From: an uncultured Clostridium sp. | GTDB lineage: Bacteria > Bacillota > Clostridia > TANB77 > CAG-508 | Assembly: GCA_900556945.1 (NCBI GenBank) | Contig: USQP01000075.1 | Coordinates: 1 to 5,214, forward strand | Direction of reading: 5' to 3' | Length of the DNA stretch: 5,214 nucleotides | In this document: one piece after another, positions 1 to 5,214 of the stretch | How positions within the stretch are numbered: the stretch's first letter is position 1 | How the letters are laid out: every line of letters starts with the position of its first letter | Made by a program: the position numbers and the translations under genes | The notes under the pieces: generated by a model | The model's input: only the letters and a program-made list of their open reading frames with translations | What the model was told of the DNA's origin: nothing | Databases searched by the model: none

Positions 1-26
1 CAGCGTCAGATGTGTATAAGAGACAG
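1..26 (+). other. Nextera sequencing adapter (left end, artefact)
   Basis: The window opens with the last 7 bases of the Nextera read-1 arm (CAGCGTC) followed at 8-26 by the 19-bp Tn5 mosaic end AGATGTGTATAAGAGACAG. This is library-preparation DNA left untrimmed, not genome. Genomic sequence can begin no earlier than base 27. The same adapter recurs in inverse orientation at the other end of the window. Confidence 0.98.
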
Positions 27-780
27 GTAGTGTATATTATTTTACATGATTCCTTTTTCGCGTAAATGCAGTTGCCATTTCCAGGCCGACTTCAAAGTTT
101 CGGCAAGTGGCGTTTCTGCTTTCCAGCCCAATATCGTATTGGCCTTTTGTGGATCGGCCCACACTTGTGTAATGTCACCTTCCCGGCGTTCCGCGATTCT
201 ATAATTGAGTTTTACGCCGGTAGCCTCTTCGAAAGTATGGATAAGTTCGAGTACAGAAACACCTTGCCCCGTACCGAGATTGAATATTTCGACGTCCTCC
301 TCGCTTTTATGTCCGAGCATACGTTCTATGGCTTTGACGTGAGCTTTGGCCAGGTCTACCACATTGATGTAATCGCGTATGCAAGAGCCGTCGGGGGTAT
401 CGTAATCGTCTCCGAAAACGCTGAGTTGCTGACGTACTCCGATGGCGGTTTGTGTGATATAGGGTAGTAGGTTCTGCGGAACTCCGAGCGGGAGTTCTCC
501 GATTTCGGCACTGGGGTGAGCACCTATGGGATTGAAGTAACGCAGCAATATCGATTTGAACGGAGCTCCCGAGTGTATGGTGTCCGTAATGATTTCTTCA
601 CATATCTGCTTGGTATTTCCATAAGGCGAGAGTGCCGGTTTTATGGGAGCCGATTCATCTACGGGCAGGGTATCGGGTTGGCCGTAGACGGTACACGAAG
701 AAGAAAAAACAAGTGCTTCTACACCGTATTCGGGCATAAGGTCGAGCAGGTTGAGCATCGTTACCAGATTATTACGATAA
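27..780. other. Higher-GC segment of apparently foreign (Bacteroidetes-like) origin
   Basis: Hand-counted 60-base lines here run at 48-52% GC (61-240 and 661-720), against about 28% for 841-1020 and 20% for 1081-1140. Coding choices in the minus frame also differ: arginine is often CGC, CGG or CGT and leucine CTG, CTC or TTG, whereas cysS and the PBP use mostly AGA and TTA/CTT. The protein encoded (with NTKQ, LLRYFNPIGAHP and VFGDDYDTPDGSCIRDY) resembles GalE of Bacteroides relatives as I recall them. The right boundary is approximate. The segment runs directly into adapter on its left, so it could derive from very few read pairs. Origin is inferred from composition and memory of the family, not from a search. 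Confidence 0.75.
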
Positions 781-1067
781 TAGAGCAAAGGTTTCTTTAC
801 CGATTCTCCTACTGCTTTGTAACCTGCAAAATTAATGACTGCTTCGATTTCATTTTCTTCAAATACCTTTTCCAGTCTTTTTTTATCCATGTAATCAATT
901 TCATAAAATTTAAAATCTTTTCCTGTTATTTTTTTTATTGCTTCTAATACCTCTGGCTTACTGTTCGAAAAGTTGTCGATGATAACAATTTCCTTTCCTG
1001 CATTTAATAATTCTACAGCTGTATGACTTCCTATGTATCCAGCTCCTCCTGGTAATAAAACTGCCAT
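42..1067 (-). CDS. galE: UDP-glucose 4-epimerase (frame intact, probably chimeric)
   Basis: GalE is a cytoplasmic NAD-dependent short-chain dehydrogenase/reductase that interconverts UDP-glucose and UDP-galactose for the Leloir pathway and for cell-surface glycans. From the start used here the protein is 341 residues, close to the family's usual 338-344. The Rossmann NAD motif GGAGYIG lies at 7-13 and KAVGES at 84-89. The catalytic Ser is S124 in SSSCTVYG, the Tyr/Lys pair is Y149 and K153 in YGNTK, and LLRYFNPIGAHP follows at 174-185. These catalytic positions match the E. coli numbering. I start at the second ATG (1067), because TAGGAGG at 1081-1075 sits 7 bases before it but only 1 base before the ATG at 1073. 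Residue 6 is Pro, where most relatives have Thr. Base composition and codon use change sharply near residues 60-100, so the N-terminal quarter probably belongs to the AT-rich host and the rest to a Bacteroidetes-like source. Family assignment is firm; that this exact gene exists in one genome is doubtful. Confidence 0.93.
   Translation of the reverse strand: MAVLLPGGAGYIGSHTAVELLNAGKEIVIIDNFSNSKPEVLEAIKKITGKDFKFYEIDYMDKKRLEKVFEENEIEAVINFAGYKAVGESVKKPLLYYRNNLVTMLNLLDLMPEYGVEALVFSSSCTVYGQPDTLPVDESAPIKPALSPYGNTKQICEEIITDTIHSGAPFKSILLRYFNPIGAHPSAEIGELPLGVPQNLLPYITQTAIGVRQQLSVFGDDYDTPDGSCIRDYINVVDLAKAHVKAIERMLGHKSEEDVEIFNLGTGQGVSVLELIHTFEEATGVKLNYRIAERREGDITQVWADPQKANTILGWKAETPLAETLKSAWKWQLHLREKGIM
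780..890. other. Composition breakpoint inside galE (candidate chimeric junction)
   Basis: GC falls stepwise across this stretch: 52% at 661-720, 45% at 721-780, 37% at 781-840, 28% at 841-900 and 23% at 901-960 (hand counts). The changeover coincides with the highly conserved stretch for residues 80-101 (NAD-binding AG..KAVGES and PLLYYRNN), where galE genes of distant bacteria share short nearly identical DNA. That is where an assembler or PCR template switch would join two templates in frame. The exact base cannot be fixed by eye. Confidence 0.72.
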
Positions 1068-1074
1068 ATTCATT

Positions 1075-1081
1075 CCTCCTA
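1075..1081 (-). promoter_or_regulatory. galE ribosome binding site overlapping the cysS stop
   Basis: Read on the minus strand, TAGGAGG uses the cysS stop codon TAG (1081-1079) as its first three bases. Spacing to the ATG at 1067 is 7 bases, which is ideal. Spacing to the ATG at 1073 is a single base, which is too short. The site therefore decides the galE start and suggests translational coupling, with ribosomes ending cysS able to re-initiate on galE. Confidence 0.88.
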
Positions 1082-2467
1082 TTTTTTCTTAATTTCTGTA
1101 CCTTGTTTTGTATCTTTTATATCATATCCTTTTTGATTTATCAACTCTCTTAATTCATCTGATTTTGTCCAATCTTTATTTTTTCTTGCGATTTCTCTTT
1201 CTTCTACTAATTTTGTAATTTCTTCTGGTATTTCTTTAAAAAGCGGATTGGTTTCTTCTTCTATCCTCAATCCCAAAACAGTATCAAATTTTAATAATAA
1301 TTTTGCTAATTTAGGTGACTTTTCTTCTGTTCTTACTACTTCCCAAACGACACTCATAGCAGCTGGCATATTTAAGTCATCATTAATTGCTTTATGGAAT
1401 CTTTCTTCATATTTATTTACTCTTTCATCATCTACTTTGTTTGTTCCTTCTAAATGTGTTTTATATCCTTTTTTCAATCTTTCTAAAGATTTCGATGCTG
1501 CTTCTATTCCTTCCCAAGTAAAATTTAGCTTATTTCTATAATGAGATGAATAGCTAAATAATTTATAGACAATGGGATCATATCCTTTTTCTTCTAAATC
1601 TTTTATTAAGTATACATTTCCTAAACTTTTTGACATTTTTCCGCCATTAATTAGTAAATATTCTCCATGTAGCCAGTAATTAGCAGGAATTTTACCACAT
1701 GCTCCTTTGCTTTGTGCTATTTCATTTTCATGATGAGTCGGAATTAAATCAATTCCACCTGTATGAATATCAAATTGTTCTCCTAAATATTTTCTTCCCA
1801 TCGCTGAGCATTCAATATGCCACCCAGGATAACTTGGTCCCCAAGGGCTATCCCATTTCATCAAATGATTTTCTGGTGCTTTTATCCACAAAGCAAAATC
1901 ATAAGGGTTTCTTTTTTCCGGATCCACATCCACCCTAGCTCCTGCTTTTTGTTCTTCTACATTTAAGTTTGAGAGAATTGGATATTGATCTAATTTCGAT
2001 ATATTAAAGTATATTGCAGTTGAAGTTTCATAAGCATATCCGTTTTTCATCAATTCTTTTACATATTCTAACATTTCTTTTATATGTTCTGTTGCTTTAC
2101 AAACTACTTCTGGGGTCTCTATATTCAAAGATTCTAGGTCATTAAAAAATAGTTTTGTATAATGCTTTGCTATTTCTAATGGAGTTTTATGTTCTTCTCT
2201 AGCTGATTTTAACATCTTGTCTTCTCCCTCATCGCCATCTGATACTAAGTGTCCTACATCTGTTATATTCATAACATGTTTTATTTTATATCCATTATAA
2301 CGTAGCACTCTTCTTAAGACATCTTGGAATATATTTGTTCTCATGTTTCCTATGGTTGCATCTTTATAGACTGTTGGTCCACAAGAATACATCTTAACCT
2401 CTCTTGAATCAATTGGCTGAAATACTTCTTTTTTCTTTGTTAATGTATTATAAAAATATATATCCAT
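1079..2467 (-). CDS. cysS: Cysteinyl-tRNA synthetase
   Basis: This cytoplasmic class Ia aminoacyl-tRNA synthetase charges tRNA-Cys with cysteine using ATP. It is 462 residues, normal for bacterial CysRS. The Rossmann catalytic domain opens with CGPTVY (29-34). The four zinc ligands expected from E. coli are all present: C29, C220 (in GWHIECSAM), H245 and E249 (in HHENE). KMSKS is at 277-281, followed by the helical DALR-type anticodon-binding region and a typical end containing DTKQGT (452-457). The ATP-binding HIGH motif reads TIGN (38-41), so the usual first His is Thr. Whether this is a lineage variant cannot be decided by eye, but all other motifs argue for a functional enzyme. The start ATG at 2467 has AAGGAGA just upstream. 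It lies 72 bases after the PBP gene and runs into the galE signals. Codon use is strongly AT-rich, like the PBP. The 72-base leader is too short for a T-box riboswitch, a common regulator of cysS in Firmicutes. Confidence 0.97.
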   Translation of the reverse strand: MDIYFYNTLTKKKEVFQPIDSREVKMYSCGPTVYKDATIGNMRTNIFQDVLRRVLRYNGYKIKHVMNITDVGHLVSDGDEGEDKMLKSAREEHKTPLEIAKHYTKLFFNDLESLNIETPEVVCKATEHIKEMLEYVKELMKNGYAYETSTAIYFNISKLDQYPILSNLNVEEQKAGARVDVDPEKRNPYDFALWIKAPENHLMKWDSPWGPSYPGWHIECSAMGRKYLGEQFDIHTGGIDLIPTHHENEIAQSKGACGKIPANYWLHGEYLLINGGKMSKSLGNVYLIKDLEEKGYDPIVYKLFSYSSHYRNKLNFTWEGIEAASKSLERLKKGYKTHLEGTNKVDDERVNKYEERFHKAINDDLNMPAAMSVVWEVVRTEEKSPKLAKLLLKFDTVLGLRIEEETNPLFKEIPEEITKLVEEREIARKNKDWTKSDELRELINQKGYDIKDTKQGTEIKKK

Positions 2468-2471
2468 AAAT

Positions 2472-2478
2472 TCTCCTT
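2472..2478 (-). promoter_or_regulatory. cysS ribosome binding site
   Basis: On the minus strand, AAGGAGA precedes the cysS ATG, with the GGAG core five bases from the start codon. It supports the start at 2467. Confidence 0.85.
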
Positions 2479-2487
2479 TTCTATTGA

Positions 2488-2519
2488 AATTGCCAAAGAG
2501 GAATTCCTATTTGGCAATT
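2488..2519. repeat. 32-bp near-perfect palindrome between PBP and cysS
   Basis: The sequence has two-fold symmetry about 2503/2504. An outer 10-bp arm AATTGCCAAA (2488-2497) pairs with TTTGGCAATT (2510-2519), a single G/A mispair lies at 2498/2509, and the core AGGAATTCCT (2499-2508) is itself a perfect palindrome, giving 15 of 16 pairs. As RNA it would fold into a 10-bp stem, a one-base internal mismatch, three more pairs and an AAUU loop. It lies 20 bases before the cysS start and 20 bases after the PBP stop codon. Possible roles are an intercistronic hairpin that partly terminates or protects PBP mRNA, or a dimer-binding operator for cysS-galE. On the minus strand it is followed by TTCAATAG rather than a run of T, so it is not a convincing intrinsic terminator in the genes' direction. 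Confidence 0.8.
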
Positions 2520-2539
2520 AACATTTTTATACTTTTTTA

Positions 2540-5119
2540 TTATGTACCTGCTTCTGGCTCTTCTGTTCCGCCTGTATTGGTATTTCCACCTGTATTGGTA
2601 TTTCCACTTGTGTTGGTATTTTCGCTTGTATTCGTATTTCCACTTGTATTCGTATTAGTATTGGTATTTGTTGTATTATTTGATTTTTCTGGTTCTTTCG
2701 GTTTTTCTTCTGTTTTTTTATGAATATCACAAGTTTCTTCAACCTTTGTTCCTGAAGTACTATTTTTACCATTTACTGGCGTCCAAAGTTTTAATTGTTC
2801 TTTTGGCACAGTCGCTCCATAATTATTTACCTTTGTACTTGGGCAATATTCATTTGCTATTTTTCCAGACTCTGTACATAGTGTTTGACTTCCATGACCT
2901 TGACATTTTTCAGGTAAGTTGTTTGATGCAAATATTTCTTTATAGGTATCCGTACATCCTGTTGTGGCTAAGCATCCCGTTGTCCTACATACTGTCTGCT
3001 CTACAATTCCACTTGGCTTTTGGAAAGATGCACTTTGTAAATTTTTATGAATATCTGTCATAACAGCATCCCATATTTGTCCTGCTGGATTCTGTGAAAA
3101 TCCCTTTACTTCTTCGCTTTCATCATATCCAAACCAAGTTGCCGCTGCATAATAAGGTGTAAATCCGCATAGCCATCTATCATAGCTATTATCGGTTGTT
3201 CCTGTTTTTGCAGCTACATCCATTCCTGATATTTTACAATAAGTAGCTGTTCCGCTGCCACTATTTACTGGTTCTTGCGTAATTTTTTTAGTAAGATATG
3301 CTGTTTGTTCTGAAACTGCTCTTACTTGTTCTTGTTTTGGTGTCAAAACTGTATTTCCACTACTATCTACTACTTTTGTATAGAAAGTTGGTGTAATATA
3401 AACGCCATCATTAGCAATTGTTCCATATGCTGCTGCCATTTCTAATGGGCTAACACCATCTGTCATACCTCCTATTGCTAAAGATAATACATTATCCTTC
3501 TTCTCATCTAATGAAGTAATTCCCATTTTTTTCAAATATTCAATTGACTTTTCTGGTGTTAATTCCTTCATTATTTTTAAAGCTGGCATATTTTGTGAAG
3601 TCTCTATAAATTGTCTAATATTAATAAGTCCTCGATATCTATCACCATCATTCTTTGGCTTGTAACCTCCACCAAAATCTGTTTTTACATCATCATATAC
3701 TGTTGCTGGTGTAATGATCTTTTCCTCTAATGCTGGTGCTACATCTGCTATCGGCTTAATAGATGATCCTGTCTGCTTTTTCATTTGTGTTGCTCTGTTC
3801 CATCCTGCTCCATTTTTTTCGCCTAATCCTCCTGCTACTCCTACAACATTTCCTGTTTTGTAATCAATAATAGCCATTCCTGATTGGGTTGTTTGATTTT
3901 TGCTTGGACTAGTTTTTTGATATTTTTCTTTTGCATATTCTTCTTCTAATCTAGCTTGTATACTAGAATCTACCGTTGAATAAATGGTTAGTCCACTACT
4001 ATAGACATAGTTTTCTGCTAGTTGCCTTGAAATGTTCTTTTCTTCCATAACTTGAGTTATTACTTGCTCGATAACAGCATCTGTATGATAAGAATAATTA
4101 CTTCCAGTTGCTATTTGACCTTTTTCAAATTTTAGTCCAGAATTTGTTTCTTCTACTGCTTTATTATAATCTTCTTCGTTTTCTATATATCCTAATTCTT
4201 TCATTTTGGCTAGTACAGTTAGTACTTTTGATTGAATTCTTTCATCTCGTTTTTCTTCTGTATCTGTATCAGATGACAATTTGTATGGGTTATAGTAATT
4301 AGGTGATGAGTTGATTCCTGCTAAAAATGCACATTCTGCTAAACTTAAATCTTTTGCACTTTTGTTAAAATAGTATTCCGCTCCTAGCTCTACTCCATGT
4401 AAATTACCTTCTCCACCTACATATAATATGTTTAAATATAGCTCTAATATTTGTTCCTTAGATATCATTCTCTCTACTTGATATGCTTTTGCCCATTCTT
4501 TTACTTTTCTCATGATACCTGCTAATCCACTTGACTCATCATCTTTCGTTATATTCTTAACTAATTGTTGCGTAATGGTACTACCACCATATGAGCTATT
4601 TCCTGTCAATGTATGTAAGATAGCACCTGCTGTTCTTTTTAAGTCAACTCCATTATGTTTATAAAATCTTTCATCCTCAATTGCTACATATGCTTTTGGT
4701 AGATAATCTGCCATATCTTCTAGTGTGATTACCTTTCTTTTTTCATCTCCACTTAAGTTAGCAATTACATTCCCATTTGAATCAACAATCACTGAGTTAG
4801 AAGCACCTATTTTTAGCTCTTCTTTCGTAATTTCAAAATCATCTCCAAATAATCCGAAAAACATTCCTGCAACAATACCTGCTCCTATTACACATAATAA
4901 TAAGAATAATACAAAGAATATTTTAATTGCCATTTTTAATTTTGGGTGTGTTTTTTTGTCTTGTCTTTTTTTCGTTTTTTTCACTTCTGGTCTTTTCGTT
5001 ACCCTATTATTTTCTGTACTTCTCTCTTTTCTTCTTTTCCCATTTTGCACCTTATGTGGTCTTGCTTTATTACTATTATTTCTATTACTTTTTCTTCTTC
5101 CATTATTATTACTTGGCAT
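2540..5119 (-). CDS. Class A penicillin-binding protein (GT51 transglycosylase plus transpeptidase)
   Basis: This is a bifunctional peptidoglycan synthase of the PBP1A/PonA type. It polymerises lipid II into glycan strands and cross-links stem peptides on the outer face of the membrane. It has 859 residues. Residues 1-62 form a polar, Lys/Arg/Asn-rich cytoplasmic head, followed by one membrane anchor at about 63-92. GT51 runs from about 115 to 310: EDERFYKHNG starts at 148 (E148 the expected catalytic Glu), GGSTITQQLVKN is at 178-189 and KEQILELYLN at 221-230. The transpeptidase runs from about 410 to 690, with catalytic S452 in SSIK (S452/K455), SQN at 508-510 and KTGT at 638-641. A cysteine-rich stretch (711-759) and a low-complexity Asn/Thr/Gly tail (about 815-851) follow. 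AAGGAGG at 5133-5127 places the start at 5119. The in-frame ATG at 5188 lies in adapter sequence and is false. The gene is complete, and cysS follows 72 bases downstream. The ponA/mrcA/pbp naming is not settled by sequence, so no symbol is given. Confidence 0.96.
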   Translation of the reverse strand: MPSNNNGRRKSNRNNSNKARPHKVQNGKRRKERSTENNRVTKRPEVKKTKKRQDKKTHPKLKMAIKIFFVLFLLLCVIGAGIVAGMFFGLFGDDFEITKEELKIGASNSVIVDSNGNVIANLSGDEKRKVITLEDMADYLPKAYVAIEDERFYKHNGVDLKRTAGAILHTLTGNSSYGGSTITQQLVKNITKDDESSGLAGIMRKVKEWAKAYQVERMISKEQILELYLNILYVGGEGNLHGVELGAEYYFNKSAKDLSLAECAFLAGINSSPNYYNPYKLSSDTDTEEKRDERIQSKVLTVLAKMKELGYIENEEDYNKAVEETNSGLKFEKGQIATGSNYSYHTDAVIEQVITQVMEEKNISRQLAENYVYSSGLTIYSTVDSSIQARLEEEYAKEKYQKTSPSKNQTTQSGMAIIDYKTGNVVGVAGGLGEKNGAGWNRATQMKKQTGSSIKPIADVAPALEEKIITPATVYDDVKTDFGGGYKPKNDGDRYRGLINIRQFIETSQNMPALKIMKELTPEKSIEYLKKMGITSLDEKKDNVLSLAIGGMTDGVSPLEMAAAYGTIANDGVYITPTFYTKVVDSSGNTVLTPKQEQVRAVSEQTAYLTKKITQEPVNSGSGTATYCKISGMDVAAKTGTTDNSYDRWLCGFTPYYAAATWFGYDESEEVKGFSQNPAGQIWDAVMTDIHKNLQSASFQKPSGIVEQTVCRTTGCLATTGCTDTYKEIFASNNLPEKCQGHGSQTLCTESGKIANEYCPSTKVNNYGATVPKEQLKLWTPVNGKNSTSGTKVEETCDIHKKTEEKPKEPEKSNNTTNTNTNTNTSGNTNTSENTNTSGNTNTGGNTNTGGTEEPEAGT
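2568..2657 (-). repeat. Five tandem 18-bp repeats coding the PBP tail
   Basis: Five imperfect 18-base units begin at 2568, 2586, 2604, 2622 and 2640 (plus-strand form CCACTTGTATTCGTATTT with variations such as GGT for CGT). In the PBP they encode hexapeptides of the form T-(S/G)-(G/E)-N-T-N, covering about residues 820-851. The array sits at the extracellular C-terminal end and keeps frame, so gain or loss of units would only change tail length. Asn/Gly-rich C-terminal tails are known in some Firmicutes class A PBPs; their role is not settled. Confidence 0.85.
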
Positions 5120-5126
5120 TTTATTC

Positions 5127-5133
5127 CCTCCTT
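5127..5133 (-). promoter_or_regulatory. PBP ribosome binding site
   Basis: On the minus strand AAGGAGG lies 7 bases (GAATAAA) before the ATG at 5119. It is an almost ideal Shine-Dalgarno sequence. It fixes the PBP start at MPSNNN rather than at the upstream in-frame codons, which lack a comparable site. Confidence 0.92.
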
Positions 5134-5159
5134 GCCAATGATAAAATTCAAGCAAATAC

Positions 5160-5170
5160 ATTATATTATA
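5160..5170 (-). promoter_or_regulatory. Possible -10 promoter element for the PBP
   Basis: Read on the minus strand, TATAATATAAT contains two overlapping perfect TATAAT hexamers about 40 bases before the PBP start codon, a sensible distance for a promoter with a short leader. The -35 region would fall beyond 5171, where the genome is replaced by adapter, so it cannot be inspected. In DNA this AT-rich TATAAT also arises by chance. Confidence 0.4.
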
Positions 5171-5171
5171 T

Positions 5172-5214
5172 CTGTCTCTTATACACATCTGACGCTGCCG
5201 ACGAAGCTAGAAGT
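5172..5214 (+). other. Nextera adapter with i5 index (right end, artefact)
   Basis: CTGTCTCTTATACACATCT at 5172-5190 is the Tn5 mosaic end in inverse orientation. It is followed by the read-1 arm GACGCTGCCGACGA at 5191-5204. The next eight bases AGCTAGAA (5205-5212) occupy the i5 index position, and GT (5213-5214) matches the start of the P5 arm. From memory AGCTAGAA is the reverse complement of Nextera XT index S515 (TTCTAGCT). Nothing from 5172 onward is genomic. Confidence 0.97.

Noticed and set aside
66..947. Two plus-strand open frames (66-467 and 516-947) opposite galE.
   Set aside because: Both lie wholly within galE on the other strand, show no recognisable motif and owe their openness to the composition of the galE coding strand.
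1071..1073. galE start at the first ATG (MNMAVL).
   Set aside because: It leaves a single base between AGGAGG and the ATG, whereas the second ATG at 1067 has the normal 7-base spacing and gives E. coli numbering for the catalytic residues.
2488..2530. Intrinsic terminator reading on the plus strand, with a stem followed by T-rich sequence.
   Set aside because: No gene is transcribed toward it on the plus strand, and the T-runs start several bases after the stem and are interrupted. On the minus strand there is no T-run.
2468..2539. T-box riboswitch controlling cysS.
   Set aside because: The gap is 72 bases and mostly a simple palindrome; a T-box leader needs roughly 200 bases and a recognisable T-box sequence.
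2500..2539. Minus-strand TATAAA-like -10 element for cysS just after the PBP stop.
   Set aside because: No acceptable -35 hexamer at 16-18 bases upstream, and TATAAA-like strings are expected by chance in such AT-rich DNA.
5050..5118. ATT/ATN trinucleotide-rich stretch resembling a microsatellite.
   Set aside because: It simply encodes the Asn-rich start of the PBP head (MPSNNN and following) and the units are irregular.
4725..5141. Plus-strand open frame coding a 138-residue, Leu/Phe-rich, membrane-like protein.
   Set aside because: It is antisense to the PBP anchor and basic head. Hydrophobicity arises from reading Lys/Asn-rich codons in reverse, and it has no convincing ribosome binding site.
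1..5214. Perfect 26-bp terminal inverted repeats (1-26 and 5172-5197) containing the Tn5 outer ends, suggesting a 5.2-kb transposon.
   Set aside because: The repeats are the Nextera mosaic end plus read-1 arm, and the right copy continues into an index and the P5 arm. There is no transposase gene between them.

Overview
This is a metagenome-style contig with three genes, all on the minus strand, in the transcription order class A penicillin-binding protein (5119 to 2540), cysS (2467 to 1079) and galE (1067 to 42). The PBP, cysS and the first quarter of galE are very AT-rich. They use AGA and TTA codons and have strong AGGAGG-type ribosome binding sites, and the PBP is a monoderm-style enzyme with a long basic cytoplasmic head and an Asn/Thr-rich tail. 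Together these point to a low-GC Firmicute, probably an uncultured gut-type Clostridium relative. The genus cannot be named from the sequence alone.

The two ends are not genomic. Bases 1-26 and 5172-5214 are Illumina Nextera (Tn5) library adapter. The right copy continues into what looks like an 8-base i5 index and the first two bases of the P5 arm. The adapter creates perfect 26-bp terminal inverted repeats, and it supplies a false upstream start codon to the PBP frame (the MCIRDR peptide).

The galE reading frame is intact and carries every catalytic motif, but it appears to be a composite. Its 5' part (about 840-1067) is about 28% GC and matches its neighbours. Its 3' part (27 to about 780) is close to 50% GC, uses CGN/CTG/CTC codons and has a Bacteroidetes-type GalE protein sequence. 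The change falls in or next to the conserved stretch encoding residues 80-101. An assembly chimera between two community members is the simplest reading; a natural mosaic gene is possible but less likely.

Functionally the genes are housekeeping: peptidoglycan polymerisation and cross-linking (PBP), Cys-tRNA synthesis (cysS) and UDP-glucose/UDP-galactose interconversion (galE). cysS and galE are tightly coupled, because the galE ribosome binding site overlaps the cysS stop codon. The PBP-cysS gap of 72 bases holds a 32-bp near-perfect palindrome. I found no previously undescribed system, mobile element, CRISPR array or RNA gene. The points most worth checking are the chimeric galE, the adapter artefacts, the Thr-for-His change in the CysRS HIGH motif, the cysteine-rich PBP C-terminus and the intergenic palindrome.
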